DNA of 46,591 bases, from contig NZ_LZKL01000071.1 of assembly GCF_001668725.1 (NCBI RefSeq), forward strand, positions 1 to 46,591, given 5' to 3'. This document shows positions 8,850-17,112 of this stretch, piece by piece. How positions within the stretch are numbered: the stretch's first letter is position 1; each line of letters begins with the position of its first letter. This DNA is from Mycobacterium sp. E787 (lineage in GTDB: Bacteria; Actinomycetota; Actinomycetes; Mycobacteriales; Mycobacteriaceae). The position numbers and the translations under genes were made by a program. A model generated the notes under the pieces. That model did no database searches. It was not told the DNA's origin and saw only the letters and a list, made by a program, of their open reading frames with translations.

Positions 8850-10408
8850 CGCCCCAGGTCACGCAGCGCCGCGCGGGCGGCGTTGTAGCCGGGGATGAAC
8901 GTGATCCCCGGCCCGCCGTGGCAGCCCGCCCCGCCGAGGTACAGCCCCTCGATCGGGATGGGCTGGCCGCGAAAGCCTTTCGGGCCCGGCCGGTTCGGCC
9001 CGATCTGATCCGAGCTCAACAGCCCGTGGCAGTAGTCGCCGCCCGGGGCGCCGAACATCACCCCCATGTGCCTGGGCGTGAAGGTGGTGTGCCGGATGAT
9101 GCTGCGCTCGAAGTTCGGCGCGAGCCGGGTGATCTTGTCGATCACCCGCTGGCCCATCTCGACCTTCGTCTGGCCATAGTCGGCACCGCCCTCGATCGGG
9201 AACCACAGCGCGAACGCCGATGCGGCGTGCTTGCCCTCGGGCGCCAGGTCCGGATCGTTCTGTGACGGGATCTGCAGCACCACCGTCGGGTCGGCCGGCA
9301 CGATCCCGCGCCGGGCGTTCTCCCACTGCTGCTGGACTTCCTCCGGCGTGCAGAACAGGCCGATGGAGGCCTGCATGGCCGGCTCGTTGAGCGCCTCGTA
9401 GGGCGCGGCGAACTGCGGCGCCTCCTCCAGCGCGAAGTGCATCTGCAGGTAGCTGCCACGATGGTCGATCCCCGCGTAACGCTCGCGGATGTCGGCGGGC
9501 AGCGCGGCGGGATCGACCATCTCGTTCAGCGTGACGTCGGGCGCCAGGTTGGAGACGACGATCGGCGCGGTTAGCGTCTCGCCGGCCTCCGTGCGCACGC
9601 CGGTCACCCGGCCCCCGGCGACCAGGATTTCGGTGACCTTGGTGCGCAGCCGCACCTCACCGCCCAGGCTCTCCAAGAGTTCGGCCAGGTGCGCGGTGAG
9701 CGCGCCGATGCCGCCGCGCAGCTTCTTCATCTGCATGGTGTCGCCGTCGGGAACGCCGAGCCCGAAGGCGAGTGCCGCGGCGCTGCCCGGCGTGGCCGGC
9801 CCGCGGTAGAGGGTGTTGACGGCCAGCACGGTCATCGAGCCGCGCAACGCGCCGTGCTTCTCGCGGTCGGGCAGGTAGCGGTCCAGCACATCGGTGACCG
9901 AACCGAACAGCATGTCGTCGATGGCCGAGCGCTCGAATTCATTGGTGGCGCAGGCGTACATCTCGTCGAAAGTCTTGGGCTCGGTCCCCGCCTCGAACCG
10001 GCCCAGGGCCCGGGTCGGCGCCTGGCTCCAGGCCATCAGGCCCGCCATCCCGTTGACGGCGTCCGCGCCGTGCACCTCGTTGAGGTGCGTGAACAACTTG
10101 ATGGGGTCGCTGTACTGGATGAGCGGATCGTCGCCGACGCCGCGCACCGCGACCGACATCACGTCCAGGTCGATCGTCTCGAGGGTGTCGAGGCCCAGCT
10201 CCTCGACCACCACCGACGCCGTCGGGAACTGCACCGAGCCGGCGATCTCGAAGCGATAGCCGTCGAAAAGCTCGACCGTGGAGGCCATCCCACCGGCATA
10301 CAGCTTGGCGTCCAGGCACACCGTTCGCAGGCCGGCCTTCTGCAGCAGTACCGCCGCGGCCAACCCGTTGTGTCCCGCACCGATGACGATCGCGTCGTAT
10401 TCAGTCAT
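8846..10408 (-). CDS. Phytoene desaturase-type FAD-dependent oxidoreductase (Rv3829c ortholog)
   Basis: This 520-residue flavoprotein belongs to the CrtI/NAD(P)-FAD amine oxidase-like family. A dinucleotide-binding motif, VIGAGHNGLAAA, lies at the N-terminus, and the typical C-terminal FAD segment (GLYLGGAGCHGGPGI) closes the protein. The substrate is unknown; carotenoid, retinol-like or lipid desaturation/isomerisation is usual in the family. ATG at 10408 is preferred because GGAGGG lies upstream; an ATG 30 bases earlier lacks this. A 20-base palindrome resembling the TetR-gene operator lies 41-60 bases upstream. This suggests control by the adjacent TetR regulator. In H37Rv the sulfolipid genes separate it from Rv3819; here the two genes overlap tail to tail. 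Confidence 0.87.
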   Translation of the reverse strand: MTEYDAIVIGAGHNGLAAAVLLQKAGLRTVCLDAKLYAGGMASTVELFDGYRFEIAGSVQFPTASVVVEELGLDTLETIDLDVMSVAVRGVGDDPLIQYSDPIKLFTHLNEVHGADAVNGMAGLMAWSQAPTRALGRFEAGTEPKTFDEMYACATNEFERSAIDDMLFGSVTDVLDRYLPDREKHGALRGSMTVLAVNTLYRGPATPGSAAALAFGLGVPDGDTMQMKKLRGGIGALTAHLAELLESLGGEVRLRTKVTEILVAGGRVTGVRTEAGETLTAPIVVSNLAPDVTLNEMVDPAALPADIRERYAGIDHRGSYLQMHFALEEAPQFAAPYEALNEPAMQASIGLFCTPEEVQQQWENARRGIVPADPTVVLQIPSQNDPDLAPEGKHAASAFALWFPIEGGADYGQTKVEMGQRVIDKITRLAPNFERSIIRHTTFTPRHMGVMFGAPGGDYCHGLLSSDQIGPNRPGPKGFRGQPIPIEGLYLGGAGCHGGPGITFIPGYNAARAALRDLGR

Positions 10409-10448
10409 GTCCCTGCCCTCCGGAAAGGAGGCTGACACGGCCGCGAAG

Positions 10449-10468
10449 TTTTGTCAATTATGACGAAA
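10449..10468. promoter_or_regulatory. Candidate TetR operator upstream of the Rv3829c-type oxidoreductase
   Basis: TTTTGTCAATTATGACGAAA is a 20-base imperfect palindrome (7 of 10 pairs) between the TetR gene and the oxidoreductase gene. It matches, in sequence and length, the palindrome at 11116-11135 in front of the TetR gene itself. The regulator's binding is inferred. Confidence 0.55.
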
Positions 10469-10475
10469 CGCGGCG

Positions 10476-11093
10476 TCAGGCGCCGGCGGCCCAGGCGTCG
10501 GTGATCCCGGCGCGCAACGACTCGAGCGCCGTGTGGCACATCCGCGCCAGCTCCCCCAGCGAGCGATCGTCGCCGATCATCCAGAGTTCCATCGCGCCGA
10601 ACACCGCGGCCGCGACGCAGCGGGCGGTCACCGCGGCGCGCAACCGCGCGTCCGGGTCGTGCATCGCCGCGCAGCTACGCCGTTGCAGTTGCTCTTGGAT
10701 GGCGTCGGCGAAGTCGGCCTGGACTTCCTGGATGTGGCGCACGATGCGGCCGGGGTCGAGCTCACCGCCCCGCAGCGCGGCGATCTTCGTCACGGCCTCA
10801 ACGTCATAGGGAAACGAGAAGACCGCCGACTGCACGGAATCGATGATCGGCTCCGCGGCGGGCCGGGCATCCAACGCGGCGCGGAACCAGGTCAGCCCGG
10901 TGTAGTCGGCAAACAGCAAGTCGTGCTTGGACCGGAAGTGGCGATAGAAGGTCCGCAGCGACACCCCCGCGTCCGACGCGATCTGCTCGGCCGACGTCTC
11001 CTCGACGCCCTGGGCCAGGAACCGCACCAGCGCGGCCTGGATCAGCGCCTCCCGGGTGCGCTCGCTGCGCGCCGTCTGCGCGGGCCTGACCAT
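10476..11093 (-). CDS. TetR-family transcriptional regulator (Rv3830c ortholog)
   Basis: This 205-residue regulator has a TetR N-terminal helix-turn-helix at about residues 15-60 (VSLRTFYRHFRSKHDLL). Its C-terminal half is helical and binds an unknown ligand. The ATG at 11093 opens directly before the DNA-binding domain. It lies 67 bases upstream of the oxidoreductase on the same strand and divergent to a small membrane-protein gene. Two matching palindromes, one before this gene and one before the oxidoreductase, suggest it represses itself, the oxidoreductase and probably the divergent gene. Confidence 0.9.
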   Translation of the reverse strand: MVRPAQTARSERTREALIQAALVRFLAQGVEETSAEQIASDAGVSLRTFYRHFRSKHDLLFADYTGLTWFRAALDARPAAEPIIDSVQSAVFSFPYDVEAVTKIAALRGGELDPGRIVRHIQEVQADFADAIQEQLQRRSCAAMHDPDARLRAAVTARCVAAAVFGAMELWMIGDDRSLGELARMCHTALESLRAGITDAWAAGA

Positions 11094-11115
11094 GGGAGTA
11101 AGGTACCTCAGAATC

Positions 11116-11135
11116 TTTTGTCACTATTGACAGAA
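11116..11135. promoter_or_regulatory. Candidate TetR operator in the divergent TetR / membrane-protein promoter
   Basis: TTTTGTCACTATTGACAGAA is a 20-base palindrome with perfect TGTCA/TGACA arms separated by CTAT. It lies 23 bases upstream of the TetR start and 27 bases upstream of the divergent ATG, where a bound repressor would block both promoters. It is the sister of the site at 10449-10468. Confidence 0.6.
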
Positions 11136-11162
11136 CTTTGGCCGGGGGGTGAGACTTCGCCC

Positions 11163-11651
11163 ATGATCTGGCTTTACATCCACGCAATACTCGGGATCGC
11201 CGTCGTCGCCTGGATTATCGCGTCGAACCCGAAGATCTACGCCAAACCGGCCGACGGGCCGTGGCTGTCGGCGCTGGAGTGCGTCTACTACGCGGCGGGC
11301 ATCGCCTCGGTCGTGCTGGGCTGGTATTTCAACATTCACTTCGTGCTCGCCGCGCACGGCGAGGGCAGCATCGTGTCGGGGCCGGCCAGTTATCCGCACT
11401 TCCTGGCGGAGCAGTTCGCCAACCCGGCCGCGGGTTCGGGCGACCAGGACTACATCATCGCGAATGTCATTCTGTTGCCGGTCTTTACGATCGTCGACGG
11501 CTACCGGCGCGGGATCCGGCGGCCGTGGCTGTTCTTCCTCGCGAGCTTTTTCACCAGCTTCTCGTTCCCGCTCGCCTTCTACTTCGCGACCATGGAGCGG
11601 ATGCGCCGGCACGCGAAATCCACGCCGACACCCGCGACCGTGGACGCGTAG
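11163..11651 (+). CDS. Small integral membrane protein, DUF2834-like (Rv3831 ortholog)
   Basis: This 162-residue protein has about four hydrophobic segments: near 2-20, 38-62, 95-112 and 122-142. The FFLASFFTSFSFPLAFYF stretch lies close to the end, followed by a basic tail. Function is unknown. The ATG at 11163 is chosen because it begins the first membrane segment; the frame is open further upstream, but that part overlaps the TetR gene and reads as non-coding. It is transcribed away from the TetR gene across a shared palindrome, so it is a likely target of that regulator. Confidence 0.82.
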   Translation: MIWLYIHAILGIAVVAWIIASNPKIYAKPADGPWLSALECVYYAAGIASVVLGWYFNIHFVLAAHGEGSIVSGPASYPHFLAEQFANPAAGSGDQDYIIANVILLPVFTIVDGYRRGIRRPWLFFLASFFTSFSFPLAFYFATMERMRRHAKSTPTPATVDA

Positions 11652-11669
11652 GCCGGTCTCAGGCCGCTC

Positions 11670-12239
11670 TCAAGCCGGCTTGGTGACGCGCCAGCGCTGT
11701 CGCCCGCCGCTGACGTCGACCGCGACGTGGACGAATCCGGCCGCTTGAAGCCGCCGACGCAGGTCCGCCGGTGGAATCGGGTTGTAGGTGTCGGCGATGT
11801 GGAGGAGCCGGAAGGACAGCGACGGCACGCCGTCGCTGCCGGCGAACACGCCGCCGGGCCGCAGCACCCGGAACGCCTCGCCGAACAGCCGATCCTGGAG
11901 CTCTGCGTCGGGGACGTGATGCAGCATCGTGAAGCACACCACCGAGCTGAAGTGGTCGTCGGGCAACCCGGTGTCGGTGCCGTCGCCGTGCATGATGCGG
12001 GCCCGATCGCCGTAGCGGCGATTCAGCCGATCGGCCATCGCGGCATCGACCTCGACGGCCGTAAGTGCCTCGGCCCTGTCCAGCAGGGCGCGCGTCGTCG
12101 CCCCGTAACCGGGCCCGATTTCCAGTGTGCGAGAACCCAATTCGACGTCGCCCAGCACCCAGGGCAGCAGCCGGTCCGCCACCGTCTCCTGCCAGCCCGT
12201 CGAACTGCACCGCCACCGGTGCAACAGATTCATCGCCAT
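11670..12239 (-). CDS. SAM-dependent methyltransferase (Rv3832c ortholog)
   Basis: This class I methyltransferase of about 189 residues has motif I LEIGPGYGATT, an acidic residue at the end of strand 2 (VEVD), a GDGTDTGLPD segment and an SVVCFTMLHHV motif. The substrate is not evident. Two closely spaced ATGs (12239 and 12233) are possible starts; the first is chosen because the length then matches the M. tuberculosis protein. Longer versions would overlap the promoter of the divergent AraC-type regulator, 55 bases away, which may control it. Confidence 0.82.
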   Translation of the reverse strand: MAMNLLHRWRCSSTGWQETVADRLLPWVLGDVELGSRTLEIGPGYGATTRALLDRAEALTAVEVDAAMADRLNRRYGDRARIMHGDGTDTGLPDDHFSSVVCFTMLHHVPDAELQDRLFGEAFRVLRPGGVFAGSDGVPSLSFRLLHIADTYNPIPPADLRRRLQAAGFVHVAVDVSGGRQRWRVTKPA

Positions 12240-12294
12240 CTCGCCAACGCTAGGCGCCGAGCCGCCTTGCGGGCTTCCGATATTCTGCCTTGAT

Positions 12295-13035
12295 ATGTCG
12301 GAAAGCGGCCACAACGGCCTGGCGACCTCGTCCCAGTCGCTGCCGCCGGGCGCGCGGATCCGGCGGCACCGGCATCGCCTGCACCAGATCGTCTACCCGT
12401 CCGCGGGCGCGGTCTCGGTCACCACGCCCGCGGGCACCTGGATCACGCCGACGAATCGGGCCATCTGGATACCGGCGGGCGTGTGGCACGAACACAGGTT
12501 CCACGGCCACACCCGGTTCCACGGCGTCGCGCTCGACCCCGGACGCTACCGTCGGGGCCCCGCGACACCGACGGTGCTCGCCGTCAATCCCTTGATGCGA
12601 GAACTGATCATCGCGTGCTCGGAATCCGAGGCGCTCGACACCGGCGAACACCACCGGATGCTGGGCGTGCTGCACGACCAGTTGCAAACGACGAGCGCCC
12701 GCGAGCCACTGTGGATCCCGACCCCCGCCGACAGCCGGTTGCGGCAGGCGTGCACCCTCATCACCGACAACCTGGCGGCCCCGCTCACGTTGCGCCAGCT
12801 CAGCAACCGGGTCGGCGTCAGCCAGCGCACCCTGAGCCGCCTGTTCGGCGACGAGCTGGGCATGACCTACCCGCAGTGGCGCACGCAGGTCCGCCTCCAG
12901 CACGCGCTGATGCTGCTCGCCGAGAACCGCGGTGTCACCGCGGTGGCGCTGGCGTGCGGCTGGGCCACGCCCAGCGCCTTCATCGACACCTACCGGCGCG
13001 CCTTCGGCCACACCCCGGGCGCCCGCCGTCTCTAG
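12295..13035 (+). CDS. AraC-family transcriptional regulator with cupin sensor (Rv3833 ortholog)
   Basis: This 246-residue regulator has an N-terminal cupin-like sensor rich in His (RIRRHRHRLHQIV, WHEHRFHGHTRFHG), suggesting metal or small-ligand binding. Its C-terminal AraC domain has two helix-turn-helix units: LRQLSNRVGVSQRTLSRLF near 170, and the second ending in the TYRRAFGHTPGA signature. The ATG at 12295 is preferred to upstream starts that would overlap the methyltransferase. The methyltransferase lies divergent and is the obvious candidate target. Confidence 0.87.
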   Translation: MSESGHNGLATSSQSLPPGARIRRHRHRLHQIVYPSAGAVSVTTPAGTWITPTNRAIWIPAGVWHEHRFHGHTRFHGVALDPGRYRRGPATPTVLAVNPLMRELIIACSESEALDTGEHHRMLGVLHDQLQTTSAREPLWIPTPADSRLRQACTLITDNLAAPLTLRQLSNRVGVSQRTLSRLFGDELGMTYPQWRTQVRLQHALMLLAENRGVTAVALACGWATPSAFIDTYRRAFGHTPGARRL

Positions 13036-13040
13036 CCAAT

Positions 13041-13113
13041 GATGGCGACCCGTCCCCCAGCTCCGCGGGGGTACCCCCAGCGCCCGGCTACGCCGCGCTT
13101 GCGATCGCCACTA
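13041..13113. repeat. GC-rich palindromic intergenic element between convergent genes
   Basis: The gap between the AraC-type gene and serS holds GGGGGTACCCCC at 13067-13078 and an alternative pairing of CCCCC (13054-13058) with GGGGG. A GGCTACGCCGCGCTTGCGATC stretch follows. It looks like the short dispersed palindromic elements seen in many mycobacterial intergenic gaps and may act as a bidirectional terminator. Family membership is from memory and unverified. Confidence 0.4.
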
Positions 13114-14370
13114 GCCGGCCGGCTCCAGCAGGTCGGTGCCCACGAACGGCGCCAGCGCGGCGGGCACCCGCACGCTGCCGTCGGGCTGCTGGTGGTTCTC
13201 CAGGATCGCCACCAACCACCGGGTGGTGCCCAGGGTGCCGTTGAGCGTGGCCGCCACCTGAGGCTTGCCGTTCGCGTCCCGGTAGCGCGTGGCCAGCCGG
13301 CGCGCCTGGAACGTGGTGCAGTTCGACGTTGACGTCAGCTCGCGGTAGGTGCCCTGCGTGGGAACCCATGCCTCGCAGTCGAATTTGCGCGCGGCAGACG
13401 AGCCGAGATCGCCCGCGGCGACGTCGATCACCCGGTACGGCACCTCGATGCGGGCCAGCATCTCGCGCTGCCAGCCCAGCAGCCGTTGGTGTTCGGCCTC
13501 GGCGTCGGCGGGCGCGCAGTAGACGAACCCCTCCACCTTGTCGAACTGGTGCACCCGGATGATGCCACGGGTGTCCTTGCCGTAGCTGCCGGCCTCACGC
13601 CGGAAACACGACGACCAGCCCGCGTAGCGCAGCGGCCCGCCGGACAGATCGAGGATCTCGTCGGCGTGGTAGCCGGCCAGCGGCACCTCCGACGTCCCCA
13701 CCAGGTACAGGTCGTCGGCCTCCACCCGGTACACCTCGTCCGCGTGCGCGCCCAGGAACCCGGTGCCGGCCATCACCTCCGGGCGCACCAGCACGGGCGG
13801 GATCATCGGGATGAAGCCGTTGTCGACGGCCAGCCGCAGGGCCAGCTGCAACAGGCCCAGCTGCAGCAGCGCGCCGCGGCCGGTGAGGAAGTAGAACCGC
13901 GAGCCGGACACCTTGGCACCGCGTTGCATGTCGATCAGGCCCAACGCCTCCCCCAATTCCAAATGGTCCCTGGGGTTTTCGATTGCCGCGGGCTCGCCGA
14001 CGGTGTCGAGGACGACGTAGTCGTCCTCCCCGCCGGCGGGCACGCCGTCGACGACGACGTTCGAGATCGCCATGTGCGCCGCGGTGAACGCCGCCTCGGC
14101 CTCGGCCTGGGCGGCCTCCGCGGCCTTCACCTGCTCGGCGAGTTCCTTGGCGCGCGCCAGCCTGGCCGGGCGCTCGTCGGGTGACGCGGCGCCGACGCTC
14201 TTGCTGGCGGCCTTCTGTTCGGCGCGCAAGTCGTCGGCGGCCGAGATCGCCGCGCGGCGGTTGGCGTCGGCACTCAGCAACGCATCCACCAGCCCCGGGT
14301 CTTCGCCACGGTTGACTTGGGAGCGGCGCACGGCGTCGGGGTCTTGCCGGAGCAATTTCAGGTCGATCAC
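13111..14370 (-). CDS. serS: Seryl-tRNA synthetase
   Basis: SerRS charges tRNA-Ser with serine in the cytoplasm and is essential. The 419-residue length matches Rv3834c exactly. The N-terminal antiparallel coiled-coil arm (about residues 30-100, Ala/Glu/Lys rich) grips the tRNA. The class II core includes motif 2 (the [14 protein letters not shown] region) and motif 3 ([15 protein letters not shown]), followed by the [11 protein letters not shown]-terminus. GTG at 14370 ([12 protein letters not shown]) is the canonical start; the frame is open upstream but that part is not SerRS-like. It is divergent from the septum-formation gene with a spacer of about 112 bases. Confidence 0.95.
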   Translation of the reverse strand: MIDLKLLRQDPDAVRRSQVNRGEDPGLVDALLSADANRRAAISAADDLRAEQKAASKSVGAASPDERPARLARAKELAEQVKAAEAAQAEAEAAFTAAHMAISNVVVDGVPAGGEDDYVVLDTVGEPAAIENPRDHLELGEALGLIDMQRGAKVSGSRFYFLTGRGALLQLGLLQLALRLAVDNGFIPMIPPVLVRPEVMAGTGFLGAHADEVYRVEADDLYLVGTSEVPLAGYHADEILDLSGGPLRYAGWSSCFRREAGSYGKDTRGIIRVHQFDKVEGFVYCAPADAEAEHQRLLGWQREMLARIEVPYRVIDVAAGDLGSSAARKFDCEAWVPTQGTYRELTSTSNCTTFQARRLATRYRDANGKPQVAATLNGTLGTTRWLVAILENHQQPDGSVRVPAALAPFVGTDLLEPAG

Positions 14371-14482
14371 GCGCCTGAGACTACTTTCGCGGACCGCCCC
14401 GGCCGTCAGAGCACCCCACCGCGTTGATCCCAGAAGTTGACATCCGCAACTTTCGTCACGCCACTTCGCCGGCCCTGTCAGA

Positions 14483-15820
14483 ATGGAGCCGATGTCGGAA
14501 GCGCCCGAGAAGGAAGTTCCGGAAGCCGGTACCCCCGCCGGCTCCCCCGACGACCCTCGGAAACGGGCCGGCTTCGCCTGGCCGCGCGGGTTGCAGGCGA
14601 CGGCGACCAGGCGCGCGCTGCTGCTCACCGCGCTGGGCGGCCTGTTGATCGCCGGGCTGGTCACGGCGATCCCGGTCGGCAGCGGGCCGGGGCGGCTGGC
14701 CGGCTACATCAACAGCGAACCGGTGCCCAGCACCGGCACCAAGAGCGACGCCGCGTTCAACCGCGCCAAGAGCGGCGACTGCCTGACATGGCCGGACGCC
14801 ACCCCGGAGTCGGCCACCATCGTCAACTGCGCCGACGACCACAAGTTCGAGGTCGCCGAGTCCGTCGACATGCGGACGTTCCCGGGTGCCGAGTACGGGC
14901 CCGGCGCCGCTCCGCCGTCGCCGGCGCGGGTCCAGCAGATGACGCAGGAGCAGTGCGAGCCCGCGGTCCACAACTATCTGGGGCCCAAGTTCGACCCGGC
15001 CAGCAGGTTCATGGTCAGCCTGCTGTGGGCCGGCGACCGGGCCTGGCGCCAGTCCGGTGACCGCCGCATGCTGTGCGGCCTGCAGTTGCCGGGGGCCAAC
15101 AATCAGCAAGAGATCTTCAAGGGCAAGGTCGCCGACGTCGACCAGTCCAAGGTCTGGCCCGCCGGCACCTGCCTGGGCATCGACTCGACGACCAACCAGC
15201 CCACCGATGTCCCGGTCGACTGCGCGGCGCCGCACGCCATGGAGGTCACCGGCACGGTGAACCTGGCCGAGAAGTTTCCGGGTGCCGTGCCGGCCGAGCC
15301 CGACCAGGACGGCTTCATCAAGGACTCGTGCACGAAGATGACCGACGCCTACCTCGCGCCGACCAAGTTGCGCACCACCACCCTGACGCTCATCTACCCG
15401 ACCGTGTCGCTGCCGAGTTGGTCGGCGGGCAGCCGCCAGGTCGCCTGCAGCATCGGCGCGACGCTGGGCAACGGGGGCTGGGCCACGCTGGTCAACAGCG
15501 CCAAGGGGCAGCTGCTCATCAACGGTCAGCCCCCGGTGCCGCCGCCCGACATTCCGGAGGAGCGGCTGACGATGCCGCCGATACCGGTCCAGGTGCCGAG
15601 CCAGCAGAGCCAGGCCGGCAACCCGCCGGACGCCATACCGCCCAACAACCAGCACCTGCCGGGACAGCAGCCGGTCGCGACGCAACCGCAGGCGCCGGCC
15701 CCGCAGCAGCCTCCGGCCCCCCAAGCGCCGCAGGACGTCCCACCGCCGGCCGACGCCGGCGCACCGCCGGCGCCGCCCGCACCTGAAGCGCCCCCGCCTC
15801 CGCCGCCCCCGGGCGGCTAG
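14483..15820 (+). CDS. Septum-formation family membrane protein (Rv3835 ortholog)
   Basis: This 445-residue protein has a short cytoplasmic N-terminus and one transmembrane helix at about 43-63. The extracellular region contains two Cys-containing repeats of the Septum_form type (AKSGDCLTW...[11 protein letters not shown], and AGTCLGI...[11 protein letters not shown]). A Pro/Gln-rich tail occupies the last 90 residues and ends in a Pro run. Family members are linked to cell division or envelope assembly in actinobacteria, but the activity is unknown. It is followed after 4 bases by a metallopeptidase gene, probably cotranscribed. GTG or ATG starts near 14483 and 14492 are both possible. Confidence 0.85.
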   Translation: MEPMSEAPEKEVPEAGTPAGSPDDPRKRAGFAWPRGLQATATRRALLLTALGGLLIAGLVTAIPVGSGPGRLAGYINSEPVPSTGTKSDAAFNRAKSGDCLTWPDATPESATIVNCADDHKFEVAESVDMRTFPGAEYGPGAAPPSPARVQQMTQEQCEPAVHNYLGPKFDPASRFMVSLLWAGDRAWRQSGDRRMLCGLQLPGANNQQEIFKGKVADVDQSKVWPAGTCLGIDSTTNQPTDVPVDCAAPHAMEVTGTVNLAEKFPGAVPAEPDQDGFIKDSCTKMTDAYLAPTKLRTTTLTLIYPTVSLPSWSAGSRQVACSIGATLGNGGWATLVNSAKGQLLINGQPPVPPPDIPEERLTMPPIPVQVPSQQSQAGNPPDAIPPNNQHLPGQQPVATQPQAPAPQQPPAPQAPQDVPPPADAGAPPAPPAPEAPPPPPPPGG

Positions 15821-15824
15821 CCGG

Positions 15825-16175
15825 GTGGCCGTGCGGATGGACCCGCAGCGGTTCGACGAGCTGGTCTCCGACGCGCTCGACCTGATCCCGCCCGCGCTGG
15901 CGGCCGCGATGGACAACGTCGTCGTCCTCGTGGAGGACCGCCACCCGGACGACGCCGAACTGCTCGGCCTCTACGAAGGGGTGGCGCTCACCGAACGCGA
16001 CTCCGACTACGCCGGGTCGCTGCCCGACGCCATCACCATCTACCGCGAGGCGCTACTGGACGCCTGCGACTCCGCCGACGACGTCGTCGAGGAGGTGGCG
16101 ATCACGGTCATCCACGAAATCGCCCATCACTTCGGCATCGACGACGACCGGCTGGAAGAACTGGGCTGGGCCTGA
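15825..16175 (+). CDS. Small zincin-like metallopeptidase (Rv3836 ortholog)
   Basis: This 116-residue protein belongs to the compact zincin family PF06262 (formerly DUF1025). The signature HEIAHHFGIDD gives His97 and His101 as metal ligands, Glu98 as catalytic base and Asp107 as a metzincin-like third position. There is no signal peptide, so it is cytoplasmic. GTG at 15825 starts 4 bases after the septum-formation gene stops. An ATG at 15837 is a plausible alternative start. The substrate is unknown. Confidence 0.87.
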   Translation: MAVRMDPQRFDELVSDALDLIPPALAAAMDNVVVLVEDRHPDDAELLGLYEGVALTERDSDYAGSLPDAITIYREALLDACDSADDVVEEVAITVIHEIAHHFGIDDDRLEELGWA

Positions 16176-16242
16176 CGCCCCTGAACCCCTTGTGCGGGCG
16201 CGGCAACCCCATTATGTCCGGGCCGGGTGCTATGAACGGCTT

Positions 16243-16443
16243 ATGAGCGCTGAATGCCGCGAGTGCCGGGCGGGCTTGGATCACTGCCACGGCACCATCA
16301 TTCGTCATTCGCTGCGCCGGTGGGAATGCACGGAGCCGGACTGCGACAGCCCCGAGCTGTTGGTACACACCTTCGTGATCGACTGCGATGCCGTCGGCTG
16401 CGCCTGTGCCGACGAGTCGCTAGCCCATCGGATCGGTGCCTGA
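16243..16443 (+). CDS. Cys-rich mini-protein, probable zinc binder
   Basis: This 66-residue protein starts at ATG 16243. It contains eight cysteines, with CREC near the N-terminus, then CHG, a WECTEPDC pair, and CDAVGCAC. Paired CxxC-like spacing with nearby His suggests a small zinc-ribbon fold. It overlaps the 3' end of the convergent histidine-phosphatase gene by 24 bases. Codon use matches its neighbours and the cysteine pattern is organised, so it is likely real, although often left out of annotations. No function can be assigned. Confidence 0.7.
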   Translation: MSAECRECRAGLDHCHGTIIRHSLRRWECTEPDCDSPELLVHTFVIDCDAVGCACADESLAHRIGA

Positions 16444-17106
16444 GCGCACGGCGTCGGCGACGGGCGTCGCGTCGGCCTGGGGGTAGAACGGCGGCGTCAG
16501 GTTTCCCCACCGCACGCAGCTCCACCTCCCGTCGGTGATCGGGGCCAACACCACCGATTCGGCGTTGTCGAGATGGTTGTCCAGCGCGAAGTTGCCGTCC
16601 ACCCCGGCCAGCACCGCCGAGGCCAGCCGGATCGCCGCGCCATGGCTCACGACGACGATGTCGCCGTTCCACTCGTCGTCGTCGAGATAGCGCATCCGCA
16701 GTTCGGTCAGCGCCGGCACGTAGCGGTCCAAGACGTCGTTGCCGGTCTCCCCGCCGGGCAGGGGCACGTCGAGGTCCCCGCGGTGCCACTGTTCGTAGAT
16801 CGCGTTGAACTCGGCGACCGCCTCGTCGTCGCTGCGGTTTTCCAGCCGCCCGACCTGCACCTCGTGAATCCCGGCGACTTGCCGGGCGCCCAGTTCGACT
16901 TCCACGCCGATCACCTCGGCCGTCTGCCACGCCCGGGTGGCCACCGAGTGCGCCAGCAGCGCCGGGCGTCCCGAATCGCGGGCGAACGCGCGGGCCTGGT
17001 CACGGCCCAACGGCGTCAGCTCCGCGCCGGGAGGCCGGGTGTCCAGCCTGCGCTCGACGTTGCCGTAGGACTGCCCGTGCCGCAACAGCACCAAACGACC
17101 GCCCAT
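16420..17106 (-). CDS. Histidine phosphatase / phosphoglycerate mutase-like protein (Rv3837c ortholog)
   Basis: This 228-residue member of the histidine phosphatase superfamily has the catalytic LLRHGQS motif near residues 7-13. The second catalytic His lies in VVVSHGAAI near residue 155. Conserved Arg and Glu residues lie in between. Substrates range from phosphoglycerate to phosphosugars and nucleotides and cannot be deduced. Only 6 bases separate it from pheA on the same strand, so the two form an operon with pheA first. Confidence 0.88.
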   Translation of the reverse strand: MGGRLVLLRHGQSYGNVERRLDTRPPGAELTPLGRDQARAFARDSGRPALLAHSVATRAWQTAEVIGVEVELGARQVAGIHEVQVGRLENRSDDEAVAEFNAIYEQWHRGDLDVPLPGGETGNDVLDRYVPALTELRMRYLDDDEWNGDIVVVSHGAAIRLASAVLAGVDGNFALDNHLDNAESVVLAPITDGRWSCVRWGNLTPPFYPQADATPVADAVRSGTDPMG

Positions 17107-17112
17107 CGCTCC

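Noticed and set aside
14371..14664. N-terminal extension of serS
   Set aside because: The frame is open, but SerRS proteins start at the GTG at 14370 and the extension overlaps the divergent gene.
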